Position numbers and translations under genes: made by a program | In this document: piece after piece, positions 31,851-43,380 of the stretch | Layout of the letters: each line of letters begins with the position of its first letter | How positions within the stretch are numbered: position 1 is the stretch's first letter | NCBI RefSeq assembly: GCF_950295315.1 | Contig: NC_080172.1 | Location: forward strand, 116,847,313 to 116,911,312 | Direction of reading: 5' to 3' | Length of the DNA: 64,000 bases | Source of the DNA: Erinaceus europaeus | Taxonomy: Eukaryota; Chordata; Mammalia; Eulipotyphla; Erinaceidae | The notes under the pieces: generated by a model | Database searches by the model: none | What the model saw: only the letters and a program-made list of their open reading frames with translations | Told to the model about the DNA's origin: nothing

Positions 31851-32004
31851 CCTGAGCTTGGGGAATTCTAGAGCTGACTAGGATTATAGCCTAGATTCTC
31901 AGTCAAGTCCAGTCTCATCCTTCCTTTCCTGAGCTTGGGGAATTCTAGAGCTGACTAGTATTATAGGTTGGTTCTCAGTCAAGTCTGGTCTCATCCTTCC
32001 TTCC
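31851..32004 (+). repeat. 77-bp tandem duplication
   Basis: 31851-31927 and 31928-32004 both begin CCTGAGCTTGGGGAATTCTA and end with GTCTCATCCTTCC. They differ at several sites. The duplication sits between the reverse-transcriptase remnant and the solo LTR. Confidence 0.92.
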
Positions 32005-32006
32005 TT

Positions 32007-32012
32007 CCCTCC
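32007..32012 (+). repeat. Target-site duplication of the solo LTR (left)
   Basis: CCCTCC, identical to 32508-32513 on the other side of the LTR. Confidence 0.75.
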
Positions 32013-32507
32013 TGCTGGGATAGCTTGAGGGTGCTTCTTCCCGAGCTAGTGCTCTCTGGGTTGGAGAGAACTCAACTGGAGCCGATCTAGGCTGCTGTGT
32101 GGGAGAGGGATCAGGAACTCGTGCTGCACTAACTTCCGCAGGAGATGCACTCTGGAACTCTCGGAGCCGGAAAGCAATTTCCAAGTGTCTTTAATCAGAA
32201 GAGCAGCTGTTTTTATACTCTCCAAGTAGGGTGGAAACAGGATGTGACATAGAGAGGGTGGAGTGAAAAGTGACTGGTGGAAGATCAGGGTGTGACAAGG
32301 AGAGGATCAGGGTGTGACAAGGAGAGGGGGTGGAGCAGGTGAGAATTCTATCACTAAACCACCAATGCCCTGGAGGGAGTGTAGTGCTTTATGTAAATGT
32401 AAAAGTGATTTATGTAAATAGACCAAAGCTTTGAATGGGATCAAACCAATCCCTATATAGGCATATGGTTAAGCAGAAGCCAGGGGGAGCTGGCATACTA
32501 CCCAACA
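32013..32507 (-). mobile_element. Solo LTR of an endogenous retrovirus, 495 bp
   Basis: On the minus strand it starts TGTTGGG (32507) and ends CCCAGCA (32013). These are inverted termini with one mismatch and the canonical TG...CA ends, flanked by an identical 6-bp duplication CCCTCC. Inside are a TATA box (GAGTATAAAA, 32220-32211) and an ATTAAA polyadenylation signal (32195-32190). The signal lies just downstream of the TATA box, so R is short, as in some betaretrovirus-like LTRs. U3 is about 290 bp. It carries a direct repeat of GTCACACCCTGATC-like sequence and a tRNA-Gly-like segment (32335-32368). A 6-bp duplication fits class II (ERVK-type) elements. No internal retroviral genes remain, so this is a recombined solo LTR. 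Confidence 0.88.
32335..32368 (-). other. tRNA-Gly 5'-half-like segment within the LTR U3
   Basis: On the minus strand this begins GCATTGGTGGTT and continues through TAGAATTCTC to CCTGC. It matches nucleotides 1-34 of mammalian tRNA-Gly(GCC), as I recall it, at 31 of 34 positions. The match stops at the anticodon; the 3' half is absent. Confidence 0.75.
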
Positions 32508-32513
32508 CCCTCC
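32508..32513 (+). repeat. Target-site duplication of the solo LTR (right)
   Basis: CCCTCC, identical to 32007-32012. Confidence 0.75.
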
Positions 32514-32518
32514 CTCTC

Positions 32519-32582
32519 TCCTTCCTTCCTTCCTTCCTTCCTGCCTGCCTTCCTTCCTTCCTTCCTTCCTTTCTTCCAATCT

Positions 32583-32613
<31 letters not shown>
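32519..32613 (+). repeat. (TTCC)n and (CT)n microsatellites
   Basis: TTCC units with two CTGCCTGCC steps (32519-32577), then a pure (CT)n at 32588-32613. TTCC units also lie left of the LTR, so the LTR inserted into this tract. Confidence 0.93.
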
Positions 32614-32618
<5 letters not shown>

Positions 32619-32619
<1 letters not shown>

Positions 32620-32678
32620 TTGCCTCCAGGGTTATCACTGGGGCTCAGTGCCAGCACTACGAATCCACTGCTCCTGCC
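32619..32678 (-). mobile_element. tRNA-SINE 3' tail fragment (minus)
   Basis: TTTGCCTCCAGGGTTATCAC, GGGGCTCAGTGCCAGCACTA and ATCCACTGCTCCTG are the reversed 3' part of the type A SINE. It abuts the LINE-like copy directly. Confidence 0.85.
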
Positions 32679-33349
32679 CCAGAGCCCTGCCCCACTAGGG
32701 AAAGACAGACACAGGCTGGGGGTGTGGATCCACCTGCCAACACCCATGTCCAGTGGAGAAGCAATGACAGAAGCCAGAACTCCCACCTTCTGCTCCCCAT
32801 AAAGAATTTTGGTCCACACTCCCAGAGGGGGAGAAATGACAGGGGAAGATGGCCAGAGGGCTCTGAACTCCAACTCCATCAGGACCCAGAGAGAGAAGGG
32901 GGGAAGAGGAAGGACACTCAGAAGTTGTAACAGGTGTAAGTGTGACTTGGAAAGGAAGAGAAGGCAGAACTATAGAAAAAATGGGTGGCCCGGGAGGTGG
33001 CACAGTGGATAAAGCACTGGTCTCTCAAGCATGAGGTCTTGAGTTCAGTCCGTGACAACACATGTACCAGAGTGATGTCTGGTTCTTTCCCTCTCTCCTC
33101 CTATCTTTCTCATTAACAAATAAATAAAATATTTTAAAAGAAGAAAAATGGGCAAGTATATATAAATATAGATAGATAGTTATAGAAATCATAGGCAGCC
33201 CATATCTGTGACCTGGGGAGAACCGCTGCGGCTTCCAATGGAGGGAGCGGGGACACAGAACTCTGGTGGTGGGAACGGTGCAGAGTTATACTCCTGTTAT
33301 CTTAGCATTTTGTGGATCATTTAGTCACTAATAAAATAAATAAGAGTGA
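32679..33349 (+). mobile_element. LINE-like element, 3' end with A-rich tail (+), interrupted
   Basis: CCCAGAGCCCTGCCCCACTA, CAACACCCATGTCCAGTGGA, CCCATAAAGAATTTTGGTCC, GGGGAAGATGGCCAGAGGGC, ACACAGAACTCTGGTGGTGG, then CACTAATAAAATAAATAAG at the end. A type D SINE splits it at 32987. This is the most complete plus-strand view of the family's last 0.5 kb. Confidence 0.78.
32988..33140 (+). mobile_element. SINE type D (+), nested in the LINE-like copy
   Basis: GTGGCCCGGGAGGTGGCACA, GTGGATAAAGCACTGGTCTC, ACATGTACCAGAGTGATGTC and tail AATAAATAAAATATTTTAAA. Near-identical flanks AGAAAAAATGG (left) and AGAAAAATGG (right) are its target duplication. Confidence 0.9.
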
Positions 33350-33646
33350 GAATGGTTGTTGGGTAGGTGACCAGAAGACTTTGTCACAGAAATGATAATG
33401 ACTTTGGCAGGTGAGTGCCTGTCGTAGTCCTGTGCTTTATGTCAGCTTAGCAGGCAAAGTGAATTCTATTTTCAGGAATGAAACAGATGCACCAAGGAAA
33501 AGCCACTGGGGGGGTGTCACCTGCCCAGTGAGTGATAACAGAGGCAGGACTGGCACTGCACGTCAGAGGATGGGGCCCTTGACTGCCTTGCTATGCAGCT
33601 TCCTCATCACCTGAATCACCTGATTCCTCTGAGGGAATCCATATCT
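33350..33646. other. Unique intron sequence before the gap
   Basis: No gene or repeat seen; it ends at the assembly gap. Confidence 0.5.
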
Positions 33647-33846
33647 NNNNNNNNNNNNNNNNNNNNNNNNNNNNNNNNNNNNNNNNNNNNNNNNNNNNNN
33701 NNNNNNNNNNNNNNNNNNNNNNNNNNNNNNNNNNNNNNNNNNNNNNNNNNNNNNNNNNNNNNNNNNNNNNNNNNNNNNNNNNNNNNNNNNNNNNNNNNNN
33801 NNNNNNNNNNNNNNNNNNNNNNNNNNNNNNNNNNNNNNNNNNNNNN
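33647..33846. other. Assembly gap (200 N)
   Basis: Exactly 200 N, ending 86 bases before an IGSF21 exon. The round length suggests an arbitrary placeholder. Confidence 1.
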
Positions 33847-33848
33847 AG

Positions 33849-34897
<1,049 letters not shown>

Positions 34898-34904
34898 TGA
34901 ATTG

Positions 34905-35024
34905 AGAGGGAAAATTATATATATATATTAGAGAGAGGGAGAGACCTGCAGCACTGCTTCACCACTGGTTAAGTTTTCCTCCTTAGGTGGGGACCGAAGG
35001 CTTGAACCAGGGCCCCTGTTTGGG
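34905..35024 (-). mobile_element. tRNA-SINE, type B (minus), partial
   Basis: TATATATATATTAGAGAGAG, GACCTGCAGCACTGCTTCAC, TTAGGTGGGGACCGAAGGCT and TTGAACCAGGGCCCCTG. Confidence 0.8.
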
Positions 35025-35054
35025 GTGCCTAAAGAGCCTTGCTGTAGAGGCCAG

Positions 35055-35395
35055 GCAGGGGTGCATCCGGCTGAGAGCTCAAGCCCCTGGTCTCCACCTG
35101 CAGGGAGGAAGCTTCATGAGAAGTGAAGCAGGGCTGCAAGTGTCTATCTTTCTCTCTCCCTCTCTACCTCCTTCTCCCTCTCAGTTTTTTTTTCCTGTCC
35201 TATCAAGGAAGAATGTGTTGAAGAAAGGAATGGTGGAAAGGAATATAGAAAGAAAGAGAGGAAGGAAGGAAGGAAGGAAGGAAGGAAGGAAGGAAGGAAG
35301 GGAGGGAGGAAGACAGGAAAAATGGCTACTGGGAGTGCTGGGTTCCTCATGTAGGCAGGCATCAAGCCCCAGCAATAACCCTGGTGGCAAGTATG
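35055..35395 (+). mobile_element. tRNA-SINE, type B (+), with internal (GGAA)n
   Basis: GCTCAAGCCCCTGGTCTCCA, CCTGCAGGGAGGAAGCTTCA, AGTGAAGCAGGGCTGCAAGT, CT-rich body, CTGTCCTATCAAGGAAGAA, a (GGAA)n run at 35260-35303, and a second tail part GGGTTCCTCATGTAGGCAGG and CCCCAGCAATAACCCTGG. Confidence 0.85.
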
Positions 35396-36110
35396 CCGAT
35401 TGCTGCGTTCAGCTGAAGAACATGGGAGGCTACAGAGTGGTATTCGGGGGGAGTTTGTGGACCAGAGCGCCAGAGGCCAAAGAGGGCTGTTGGGTAGGGC
35501 CAGGAGCTGAAGAAGCCAGGGATTGGGGCATTCACGTGGTGAGTGTCATAAGCCCCAGGGATCACCAGTGAAGTGTGTCTGTCCAGAGAGTGGGGCTGGA
35601 CAAGCAGAGATCACACAGGAGCTGGGAAAGGTGACTGGGTTAGATTGGCAACAGACTGAGAGTCTTCTGGATCCTAGTCGGGAGCTTACACGGGGGTTTT
35701 CTGCATGGAATGAGGGGCACATGCATTGAGAGAACAAGTGCAGGTTGGGCCTTGGGAGGTGGGAGGCTTGCTTGAGTGGGGCCAGCAATGCTGAAAGGCC
35801 CAGAAACTCTGGCAGGTTGGGGTGAGGGACACATGGGCGTGGAGGTTGCCACCGGCTTACACTTCAAGCAGAGAGAATCCCGGGCCCCTGTGGAGATGGT
35901 GGAACTGACACATGGGTAAACTGGACCATGGGACCAGGCAGCCTACAGTCTGCCTTCTGCACCCTACAACTGTGACACGGGGCATTTCCAGAGGAGACAC
36001 CTGATGTCTGACTCCCCTCCCCTGATGCAATTCTTCCCACTTGAGCCAAGGCAGAGTAAGGGGGCTTGAGTTAAGGCAGAGAGAGGAGACTTGAATCAGA
36101 AATAAGAGAC
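35396..36110. other. Unique intron, no gene seen
   Basis: Non-repetitive IGSF21 intron. Frames of 60-100 codons on both strands have no recognisable domain. Confidence 0.5.
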
Positions 36111-36262
36111 AAGGCTGAGGAGAGAGCATCATGGTTGTGCAAAAGACTCTCATGCCTGAGGCTCCCAGCCTCCAAGTTTATTCCCCAGCACCACCATAAG
36201 CTAGATAGAAGCTCTTCTGTTTCTCTCTGTATCTCTCTCATTAAAATAAATTAAACAAAATA
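36111..36262 (+). mobile_element. SINE type C (+)
   Basis: AAGGCTGAGGAGAGAGCATC, ATGGTTGTGCAAAAGAC, ATTCCCCAGCACCACCATAA, CTCT run and ATTAAAATAAATTAAA tail. Confidence 0.88.
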
Positions 36263-36263
36263 T

Positions 36264-36472
36264 GGGCAGCCGGCGGTGGCACACCTGATTAAGCACACAC
36301 ATTACAGTGCAAAAGGACCCGGGTTCAAGCCCCTCGTCCCCAACTACCGGAGAAAGCTTCATGAATGGCGAAGCAGGGCCGCAGGTGTCTCTCTGTCTCT
36401 CTCCCTCTCTATCTCCCCTTTCCTCTCAATTTCTTTCTGTTTCTGGCCAATTAAAAAAAACTTAAGAAAAAA
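36264..36472 (+). mobile_element. tRNA-derived SINE, type B (+)
   Basis: GGCAGCCGGCGGTGGCACAC, GGGTTCAAGCCCCTCGTCCC, GCGAAGCAGGGCCGCAGGTG, CT-rich body and an AATTAAAAAAAACTTAAG tail. It follows the type C copy directly. Confidence 0.9.
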
Positions 36473-36989
36473 ATAAAAAGGGAGACTCCCCCCAAGACAG
36501 TTTTAGTTTATTAGCTGGGATACCAGGTGGGGAGAGAAACGCACTGAGCCTGTACTTGCCCCTGGATCTGTGGCTCTCATCAGCTTGTCCTGGAGCCCAA
36601 GTGCCTGGGCTAGTCTTCTCTGTGGTGGTGAGAGGATGCAGATGACCACTCACAGGCCCTTCCCGGGGCCCTGACAACCGGACAGAGTGCAGTGACCGGC
36701 CAAACTGGGGGCTACAGCCTGAGGAGCATCCACACCTAGGCTACCACGACTAGTCCTTCTGCTTCCACGTCTCACTGTTCTCCACCTTAAGTGGTATTTA
36801 GAATAAATGTCAGCTCAAGACACACATGCATGCTCACCTGATGCCCTCCAGCACGAGACAAATAGATTCATTGAACTGAATGGAGTCTAGAAATAGAATA
36901 GAACATGCATAGAATTTGTGGTGGTTACTTTTTTTAAGGTCCCTGGACTGGTCAGTGGAGGAAGAGAATTCTTTATAGCAAATACACCT

Positions 36990-38335
36990 GAACAAGTGGG
37001 TAAACTTAAGAGAAAAGTGAATGCAGACCCCTCGCTTCCATCCACGTCAGGGTTATGGGAGACAGACAATGAATCTGAACCAACACCCCATCAGCGTAAG
37101 CTTTACACAGCAGGTGCCTCTCTGCAGCGTGGGAGCAGACAGGGAGTCTTACAGAAGTCACAGAAAGCACTAAATGAGAAAATTGAAAGCTGGTAAATTG
37201 GACTCAATCAAAATTCAAATCCTCTGCTCTTAGGAAGACACTTTCAAGAAAACGAAAAAGCAGACGACACACTTAGGGAAAAATAGAGCAGAAAGTGAAA
37301 AAGGACTCGCGTCCCTGAACGTACCAAGGACTGCTGCAGGCCGGTAATGACACCGCCAACATCCTTCAAAAGCAGATGTCTACGGGTACCCCGTAAGCAT
37401 CCAGAAGGTGTATAAAGGCGGCAGGCGTTAGAGAATTGGGGGAGGAGAAGGCCTCAACAAGATACTGTCTCACAGCTGGGAGAACAGCTAAACTGGAGGA
37501 GACTGATAACGCAGAGTGCCAGCACAGAGTGGAGCAGTCAGCCTCCGGGTCCGTGCAGGCCCCGCTGTTAACCGCACAGAGCAGTGCGACTACTTTGAGA
37601 AGCAAGCAGCTTCTTGCAGTGATAAAAATAAAAATAAAAAATGGTGAGGCCAGGAAGAGGCGCACCTGGTTGAGCGCTCACATGACAGTGCGCAAGGACC
37701 CAGGTTCAAGCCCCTGGTCCCCACCTGCAGGGGAATAGCTGCAAGTGGTGAAGCAGGGCTGCAGGTGTCCCTCTGTCTCTCTCCTTCTCTGTCTCCCCTT
37801 CCCTCTCAATGTCTCTATCCAATAATAAATTAATTAATATTTTTAAAAAAAGAATATATAAATGACCCAACTTCAGGACCCAATAATTTTATTCCTAAGT
37901 CATTAGCCAAGAGAAATAGAAAAAAAAATGAGATTTAAAAAAATTTTTTCAGAGATTTGGACAAGGATGTTCTTAACAGCTTTATTCACAACAAGAAGAA
38001 GGCATAAATATTCTAAATGTTCCAATGTAGAAAGATAGATGAGCCAATGCAGGGGATATAAGAGCCCATGTCTGCCGGCAAATTCACTATCACCCACTTC
38101 CCATCAATGCAAATGAATGAGCATCAGACATATTCAGCCATGTGGCTGGAAACTAGGAATGGTGTGCTGAGTGAAGGGAGTCAGACAGCAGAAAACGCGC
38201 ACTCAGCTGGTCCATTTCTGTGAACATTTTGAGTATGAAGCATTGTGGGTGATCTAAGTGAAGAATAGACCTGGTGTGAAGTATAAGAAGGCCTTCTGGA
38301 GGGTGGGGGCCATTCCAGAGCATGTGCTAGCGAAT
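36990..38335 (+). mobile_element. Ancient L1 ORF2 relic (+), split by a SINE
   Basis: The stretch TGGTAAATTGGACTCAATCA, AAATTCAAATCCTCTGCTCT, AAGACACTTTCAAGAAAACG (37193-37255) and, beyond the SINE, GACCCAATAATTTTATTCCT (37878) through TTCTTAACAGCTTTATTCAC (37971), follows old mammalian L1 (L1M-type) ORF2 order. No frame survives. Confidence 0.72.
37642..37856 (+). mobile_element. tRNA-derived SINE, type B (+), nested in L1
   Basis: GAGGCCAGGAAGAGGCGCAC, GTTGAGCGCTCACATGACAG, AGGTTCAAGCCCCTGGTCCC, GAAGCAGGGCTGCAGGTGTC and an AATAATAAATTAATTAATA tail. Confidence 0.92.
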
Positions 38336-38389
38336 GCAGAGGCTGATATTATTTAAGACTTCCAAACTGTGTGCTTGAGAAACGTGCAT

Positions 38390-38675
38390 GGCGGGGCTCC
38401 GGTGGTGCTGTACACTGGGAAGCACACTTGTTACCACTTGCAAGGACTTGGGTCTAAGCACCCCCGTCCCCAACTGTGGGGAGAGCAAGTTTCATGAGTG
38501 GTGAAACAGGGCTGCTGCTATCTGTCTTTCACCCTCTCTATTTCTCCCTTCCCTCTCAACTCCTCTCTGTCTCTATAAAAAGAAATGGGTGTCTGGAGCA
38601 GTGAATTCATCATGCAGGCACTAAGCCCCAGGAACAACTCTGGTAGCAGTAGATAACAACAATAAAAGGCAAAGA
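38390..38675 (+). mobile_element. tRNA-derived SINE, type B (+), with extended tail
   Basis: GGGGCTCCGGTGGTGCTGTA, CTGTGGGGAGAGCAAGTTTC, CTCAACTCCTCTCTGTCTCT, then GTGAATTCATCATGCAGGCA, AAGCCCCAGGAACAACTCTG and AACAACAATAAAAGGCAAAG. Confidence 0.85.
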
Positions 38676-38679
38676 AGAG

Positions 38680-38871
38680 CCAGCTGACCATCCCAGGCAG
38701 ACGACCTCACCAATGTGTCCTGGAGCCTCCCCTCCCCAGAGCCCTGCTCCACTAGGGAAAGACAGAGACAGGCTGGGGGTGTGGATCCACCTGCCAACAC
38801 CCATGTCCAGTGGAGATGCAATGACAGAAGCCAGAACTCCCACCTTCTGCTCCCCATAAAGAATTTGGGTC
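38680..38871 (+). mobile_element. LINE-like element fragment (+)
   Basis: Collinear with 32679-32815 (AGAGCCCTGCTCCACTAGGG, CAACACCCATGTCCAGTGGA, CATAAAGAATTTGGGTC). It ends exactly at a SINE junction after AAAGAATTTGGGTC. Confidence 0.8.
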
Positions 38872-39090
38872 TGGGATTTGGGTGGTAGTGCAGCAGGTTA
38901 AGTGCTTGTGGCCCAAAGAGCAAGGATAAGACCAGCGTAAGGATCCCGGTTTGAGCCCCCGGCTCCCCACCTGCAGGGGAGTCGCTTCAAAGGCAGTGAA
39001 GCAGGTCTGCAGGTGTCTTTCTCTCCCCCTCTCTGTCTTCCCCTCCTCTCTCCATTTCTCTTTGTCCTATCCAACAGTGATGACAACAAT
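38872..39090 (+). mobile_element. tRNA-derived SINE, type A (+)
   Basis: TGGGATTTGGGTGGTAGTGC, AGCAGGTTAAGTGCTTGTGG, GGTTTGAGCCCCCGGC, CTCCCCACCTGCAGGGGAGT, GAAGCAGGTCTGCAGGTGTC. Its tail turns into the GATG array. Confidence 0.92.
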
Positions 39091-39340
39091 GATGAATGGA
39101 TGGATGGATGGATGGATGGATGGATGGATGGATGGATAATGGATGGATGAATGGATGGATGGACTGGTGGATGGATGGATGGACTGGTGGACAGATGGAT
39201 GGATGGATGGATGGATAATGGATGGACTGGTGGATATATCTATGTATTTATGGATGGATGCATGGATATGTGCAATGATACATGGATGGATGGATATATG
39301 GATGGATGGATGAATAAGTATATGGGTATGTGGATGAGTC
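39091..39340 (+). repeat. (GGAT)n array with variants
   Basis: GGAT units with GGACTGGT, GGATAATG and GGATATAT interruptions. It begins at the 3' tail of a SINE. Confidence 0.95.
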
Positions 39341-39500
39341 TTTATCTCAGTAAAATCCAGGATTCAGGGTGTGTGGGAGGGGCTCTCCCACAAGCTTTCA
39401 CAAGCAGAATGCTCAGGAGAGGTAGAGCGACTGCTTCTCTTGTCAGGAGGTTTCCAGACGTCCACACAGGTGCACACCTGCTTGCCCTCCACGTCGGTCA
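39341..39500. other. Unique intron
   Basis: Nothing recognised. Confidence 0.4.
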
Positions 39501-39504
39501 CCTG

Positions 39505-39690
39505 CCCCTGCCCTATTGTCATTTTCAGAGCAACTCCTTGACACAGACAGCAGCTTACTGTCCCCAGCCCCAGCTGAGAACACTGAGACCCAGTGAGCTC
39601 ACCTAGCACATCAAGTCATTCAGTGACCAGCACAGAAGGCCAAGCCTCACCCCTGGGCCTCTGGGCTTCCTCTGCTTCTCTGTGTGCAGG
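39505..39690 (-). mobile_element. MIR SINE relic (minus)
   Basis: TTGTCATTTTCAGAGCAACT, CACTGAGACCCAGTGAGCTC, AGCACATCAAGTCATTCAGT and CCAGCACAGAAGGCCAAGCC keep the reversed MIR order. Confidence 0.65.
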
Positions 39691-42160
39691 GACCCAGGGA
39701 GTGACAGCCCCGAGACTGAGAACACTCATTCTGCAGAACCTGGAGGGCATGTTCTAGGAGCAGGTGGGGCACAGGGTGCAGAACCCACCTGCCTGGAGAC
39801 CCAGGAGCAGTTCATGGTTTCAGGCTGGTCGCAGAGGTGGGAGGGTGATTGCAGCTGACTGGCCCGCTTTCTGGAACCCCGTCTTACTGCTGCAGCGAGG
39901 GCAGGGGTTCAAGGAGCCATCTGCTGCCAAGTTCTTGTGGGTGGGCAGCCGCCAAGATGAGCCTGGACAAGTGAGGAGGGCAGGCCTGGCATCTGCATGT
40001 CCTTCCCCCTCAGGCCGGCTGCACACAGGCCCCTCTGGAAAGCACAGCTCAGGGAGCAAGAGAGCCAGCACTGCTCACCCAGCCTGCTCTCCTCTCTTGC
40101 ACCCTTGGGCTCCCAGCACCCTGCTTGTCACTCGCTGCTGTGTGTGACCGTGGGCAGGATGCCGCTCTCTCAAGAGCAATTGTTGAACTCCTAGGTGTGT
40201 GTACTGCTAGCCTGCCTTCTTTGCAAGCTCCAAGAGAGCGCCGAGTCCTCACACAGGCCAGGCACCTGCTCCGTGTCCGTTCTCTCTCCTCTCTGGGCCC
40301 AGAGAGGCCTCAGGCCTGAAACAACTCCATGCCCTTAAATGGCAGGGGTCCGGCTTCTCCAGTTCTCCAGGCCGGGCTGCCTTCCCGTGCCACCCGCTGC
40401 CTGGAGCAGATAGTCAAGTGCACGGGCAGGATAGCAGACACTGCAGCCAGGGTCACCCTGCCCTGTGCCGGCTTCCCGCCTGCAAATCAGCCTACACAGC
40501 TGTTGAGAGTTAATATAAGAACATAAAACTGTTATCTGGCCCTCCCCTCCCCAGCCTTCATTTCTTGATGGGGATCATCTCAGAAGGCTGACTGTCTCCA
40601 TGAAATCATATACAGGATGGTTAGTGGCACCTGGGATTGGAACCACTCAGGAAGCGCTAGCCCTCTCAGTGCTCCAGAGTGGTGGGCAGAGTGGTGGGCA
40701 GACAGGTGTTGCTGTAATGGCTCCCCTTGTGCGACTGGGCAAAGGTCAGCTGACCTGGCTGAGCCACGCACGGGCACCCAGACTAGACCGGACCTTGCCG
40801 TCAATCTCTGGATCTGTGCTCCTTCCTCAGACTGCCGGGAGAAGGCAGCAGAAGCCCCCTCACCCACCGAGACCCCTCCCAGCACCCGCCCCCTAGCCTC
40901 ACGGGCACTTTAGATGCCTTCCTCATGGTTTAATTAATAGTCCTCTGGTATCGTTCTCCAAGAATGAAATTGGCAGTGCCAGGGAGACCACCCACCTCTG
41001 CCGGCTGCTCTGACTTCTGCTCGCTCAGAGAGCTCTGCGTGCAAGGAGGGGCTCAAGGAGCAGGCAAGGGCAGTGAGAAAGAGCCGCCCAGGCCGGCCCA
41101 GGGCCCTGCAACAAAGCTCTTCTGCCCTTGGACGCCCCTGAAAGGTGGTCACAGAGAAGGGCTCAGCCTGGCACAGGAGTCAACATCTTAAGGTGCTCCA
41201 GCCCAGGGAGGTCTTACGGGCTCGGCTCTCAGACCCTCGCTGTCCTGAGCTGGGGGCCCTGCCCTGGCCGTCCCTCTAGCTGATGCCTTTGCCGTGAGCC
41301 TCGTACTTCCACAGAAAGGCTTGTCCCTGGAGAGGGGGTGTTGAGCCTCTCTCCCCACCTGGGTTCTCTGCACGATGTGACGCCATCTCTCCTCTGTCTG
41401 TTGTTGGCGTGCTTTGTGATGTATCAGCTGTCTGGTACGGAATCTTTCCCGCCAGTGTCCCGCACCGCCTCCACACCTGACATGTGATTGACCCAGGAAG
41501 TACTTACTGAGTGAATGAGTAGGTGAGTGAGTGAATAAATGAATGAATGAATAAGGAAAAGAGCCATGCCCCCCGAGATCAGAGAGGTGAAGGTGTTTGA
41601 GTTAAAGTGTACAAGCAGATGAGAAAGGAAAGCAGAGAGAAGAAAGAATGAATCCCGGGGAGGAGGAGGAGGTGGCCCCCACATTCCAGCTCCCCACCTC
41701 CACTCCTCCACTCGGTGATGCCCGAAGAGTCACACTGGGTTGGAGGACCCCCGGAGCCGATGGAGGAGACAGACATTCTGGTCCTGGCTTTCCCTGGCTA
41801 GGGGCCTGCCGGCAAGCCGCGTCTGTCTGAGCCTCCGCTGGCTTCTCTGTACAGGGGTGATAGGCAGCGGCATCTCTCCAGCGGGAAGGACTGAGGGCAG
41901 GAGTGGTCTGGGTGCCACGTGTCCTGTGGTTCCCCGCTGGGGAGGGCTCCTTCCTCCACCAGCAGCCGAGACAGCGCGTGCCTCAGGCATCCCCGACTCC
42001 TCCTGCGCCTGGCTGCTCTGAGCTGACCCTTGTCACGCTGTCACGCACCTGCCTTCCATCCCAGTGAGAGGAGACCCACGGGGCAGTGTGTCCTGGGTGC
42101 CATTAGATTCCTAGCCACCCTTCTTGGGGTGTGACTCATTGGAAGGGCTTGGGGGATGTG
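39691..42160. other. Unique GC-rich intron, no gene seen
   Basis: This is the longest largely repeat-free stretch in the window (2.5 kb). No splice-flanked frame with a known domain was found. A short (GAGT/GAAT)n run lies at 41512-41552 and a short GGAT run at 42178-42212. Chance frames up to 102 codons on both strands were not accepted as genes. Confidence 0.5.
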
Positions 42161-42227
42161 TGTGAGTGAATGCAGGCATGGATGGATGGATGGACAGACG
42201 GATGGATGGATGAAGTGTCTTTTTTTT

Positions 42228-42483
42228 TTTCTTTGCCTCCAGAGTTATTGCTGGGTCTTGCTCCCAGCACTCCTGGTGGACATCTGTTTCCATTTTTATT
42301 GCACAGGACAGAGAGAAATTGCCAGAGGAGGGCGAGATGTAGAGGGAGAGAGAAAGAGGGGCAATGCAGCCCTGCTTCACCACCTGTGAAGCTTCTCCCC
42401 CTGCAGGTGGGGAGCCGGGGGCTCGAGCCAAGATCCTTGTGCTTCGTGCTGTGTGCGCTTAGGCGAGGGCAAGGCCCGGCCCC
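42228..42483 (-). mobile_element. tRNA-derived SINE (minus), 80 bases before an exon
   Basis: TTTTTTTTTTCTTTGCCTCC, CACAGGACAGAGAGAAATTG, CAGCCCTGCTTCACCACCTG, CCCTGCAGGTGGGGAGCCGG, GGGGCTCGAGCCAAGATCC and head complement TGTGCGCTTAGGCGAGGGC. Its right end is about 80 bases from the IGSF21 acceptor at 42562. Confidence 0.9.
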
Positions 42484-42486
42484 TGA

Positions 42487-43113
<627 letters not shown>

Positions 43114-43380
43114 TGAGGGCTGTGGTGAGCAGTACTGAGCAGGCTGTGTGTTGAGGGGTGAATTTGGAAGGCTGTGGTGGTGATTGTGTGTACAGCAAGT
43201 TGCCGGCCGGGTAGTGGGGTACAGGCTGGAGTTGTTTAAGGGCCGGAGAACCTGAATTCTGACCAGACTGAGCCCTATAGAAATCTCCATGATTCAGTAT
43301 TTAAAACTCTAATAGCTTTTGAGCCTCAGAGCTCTGGGTTCAAATCCCCGCCTGGCCGTCTTGATCAGACTGATTAGTCC

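Noticed and set aside
36918..37196. 92-codon frame as a small gene
   Set aside because: It overlaps an ancient L1 ORF2 relic and has no independent support.
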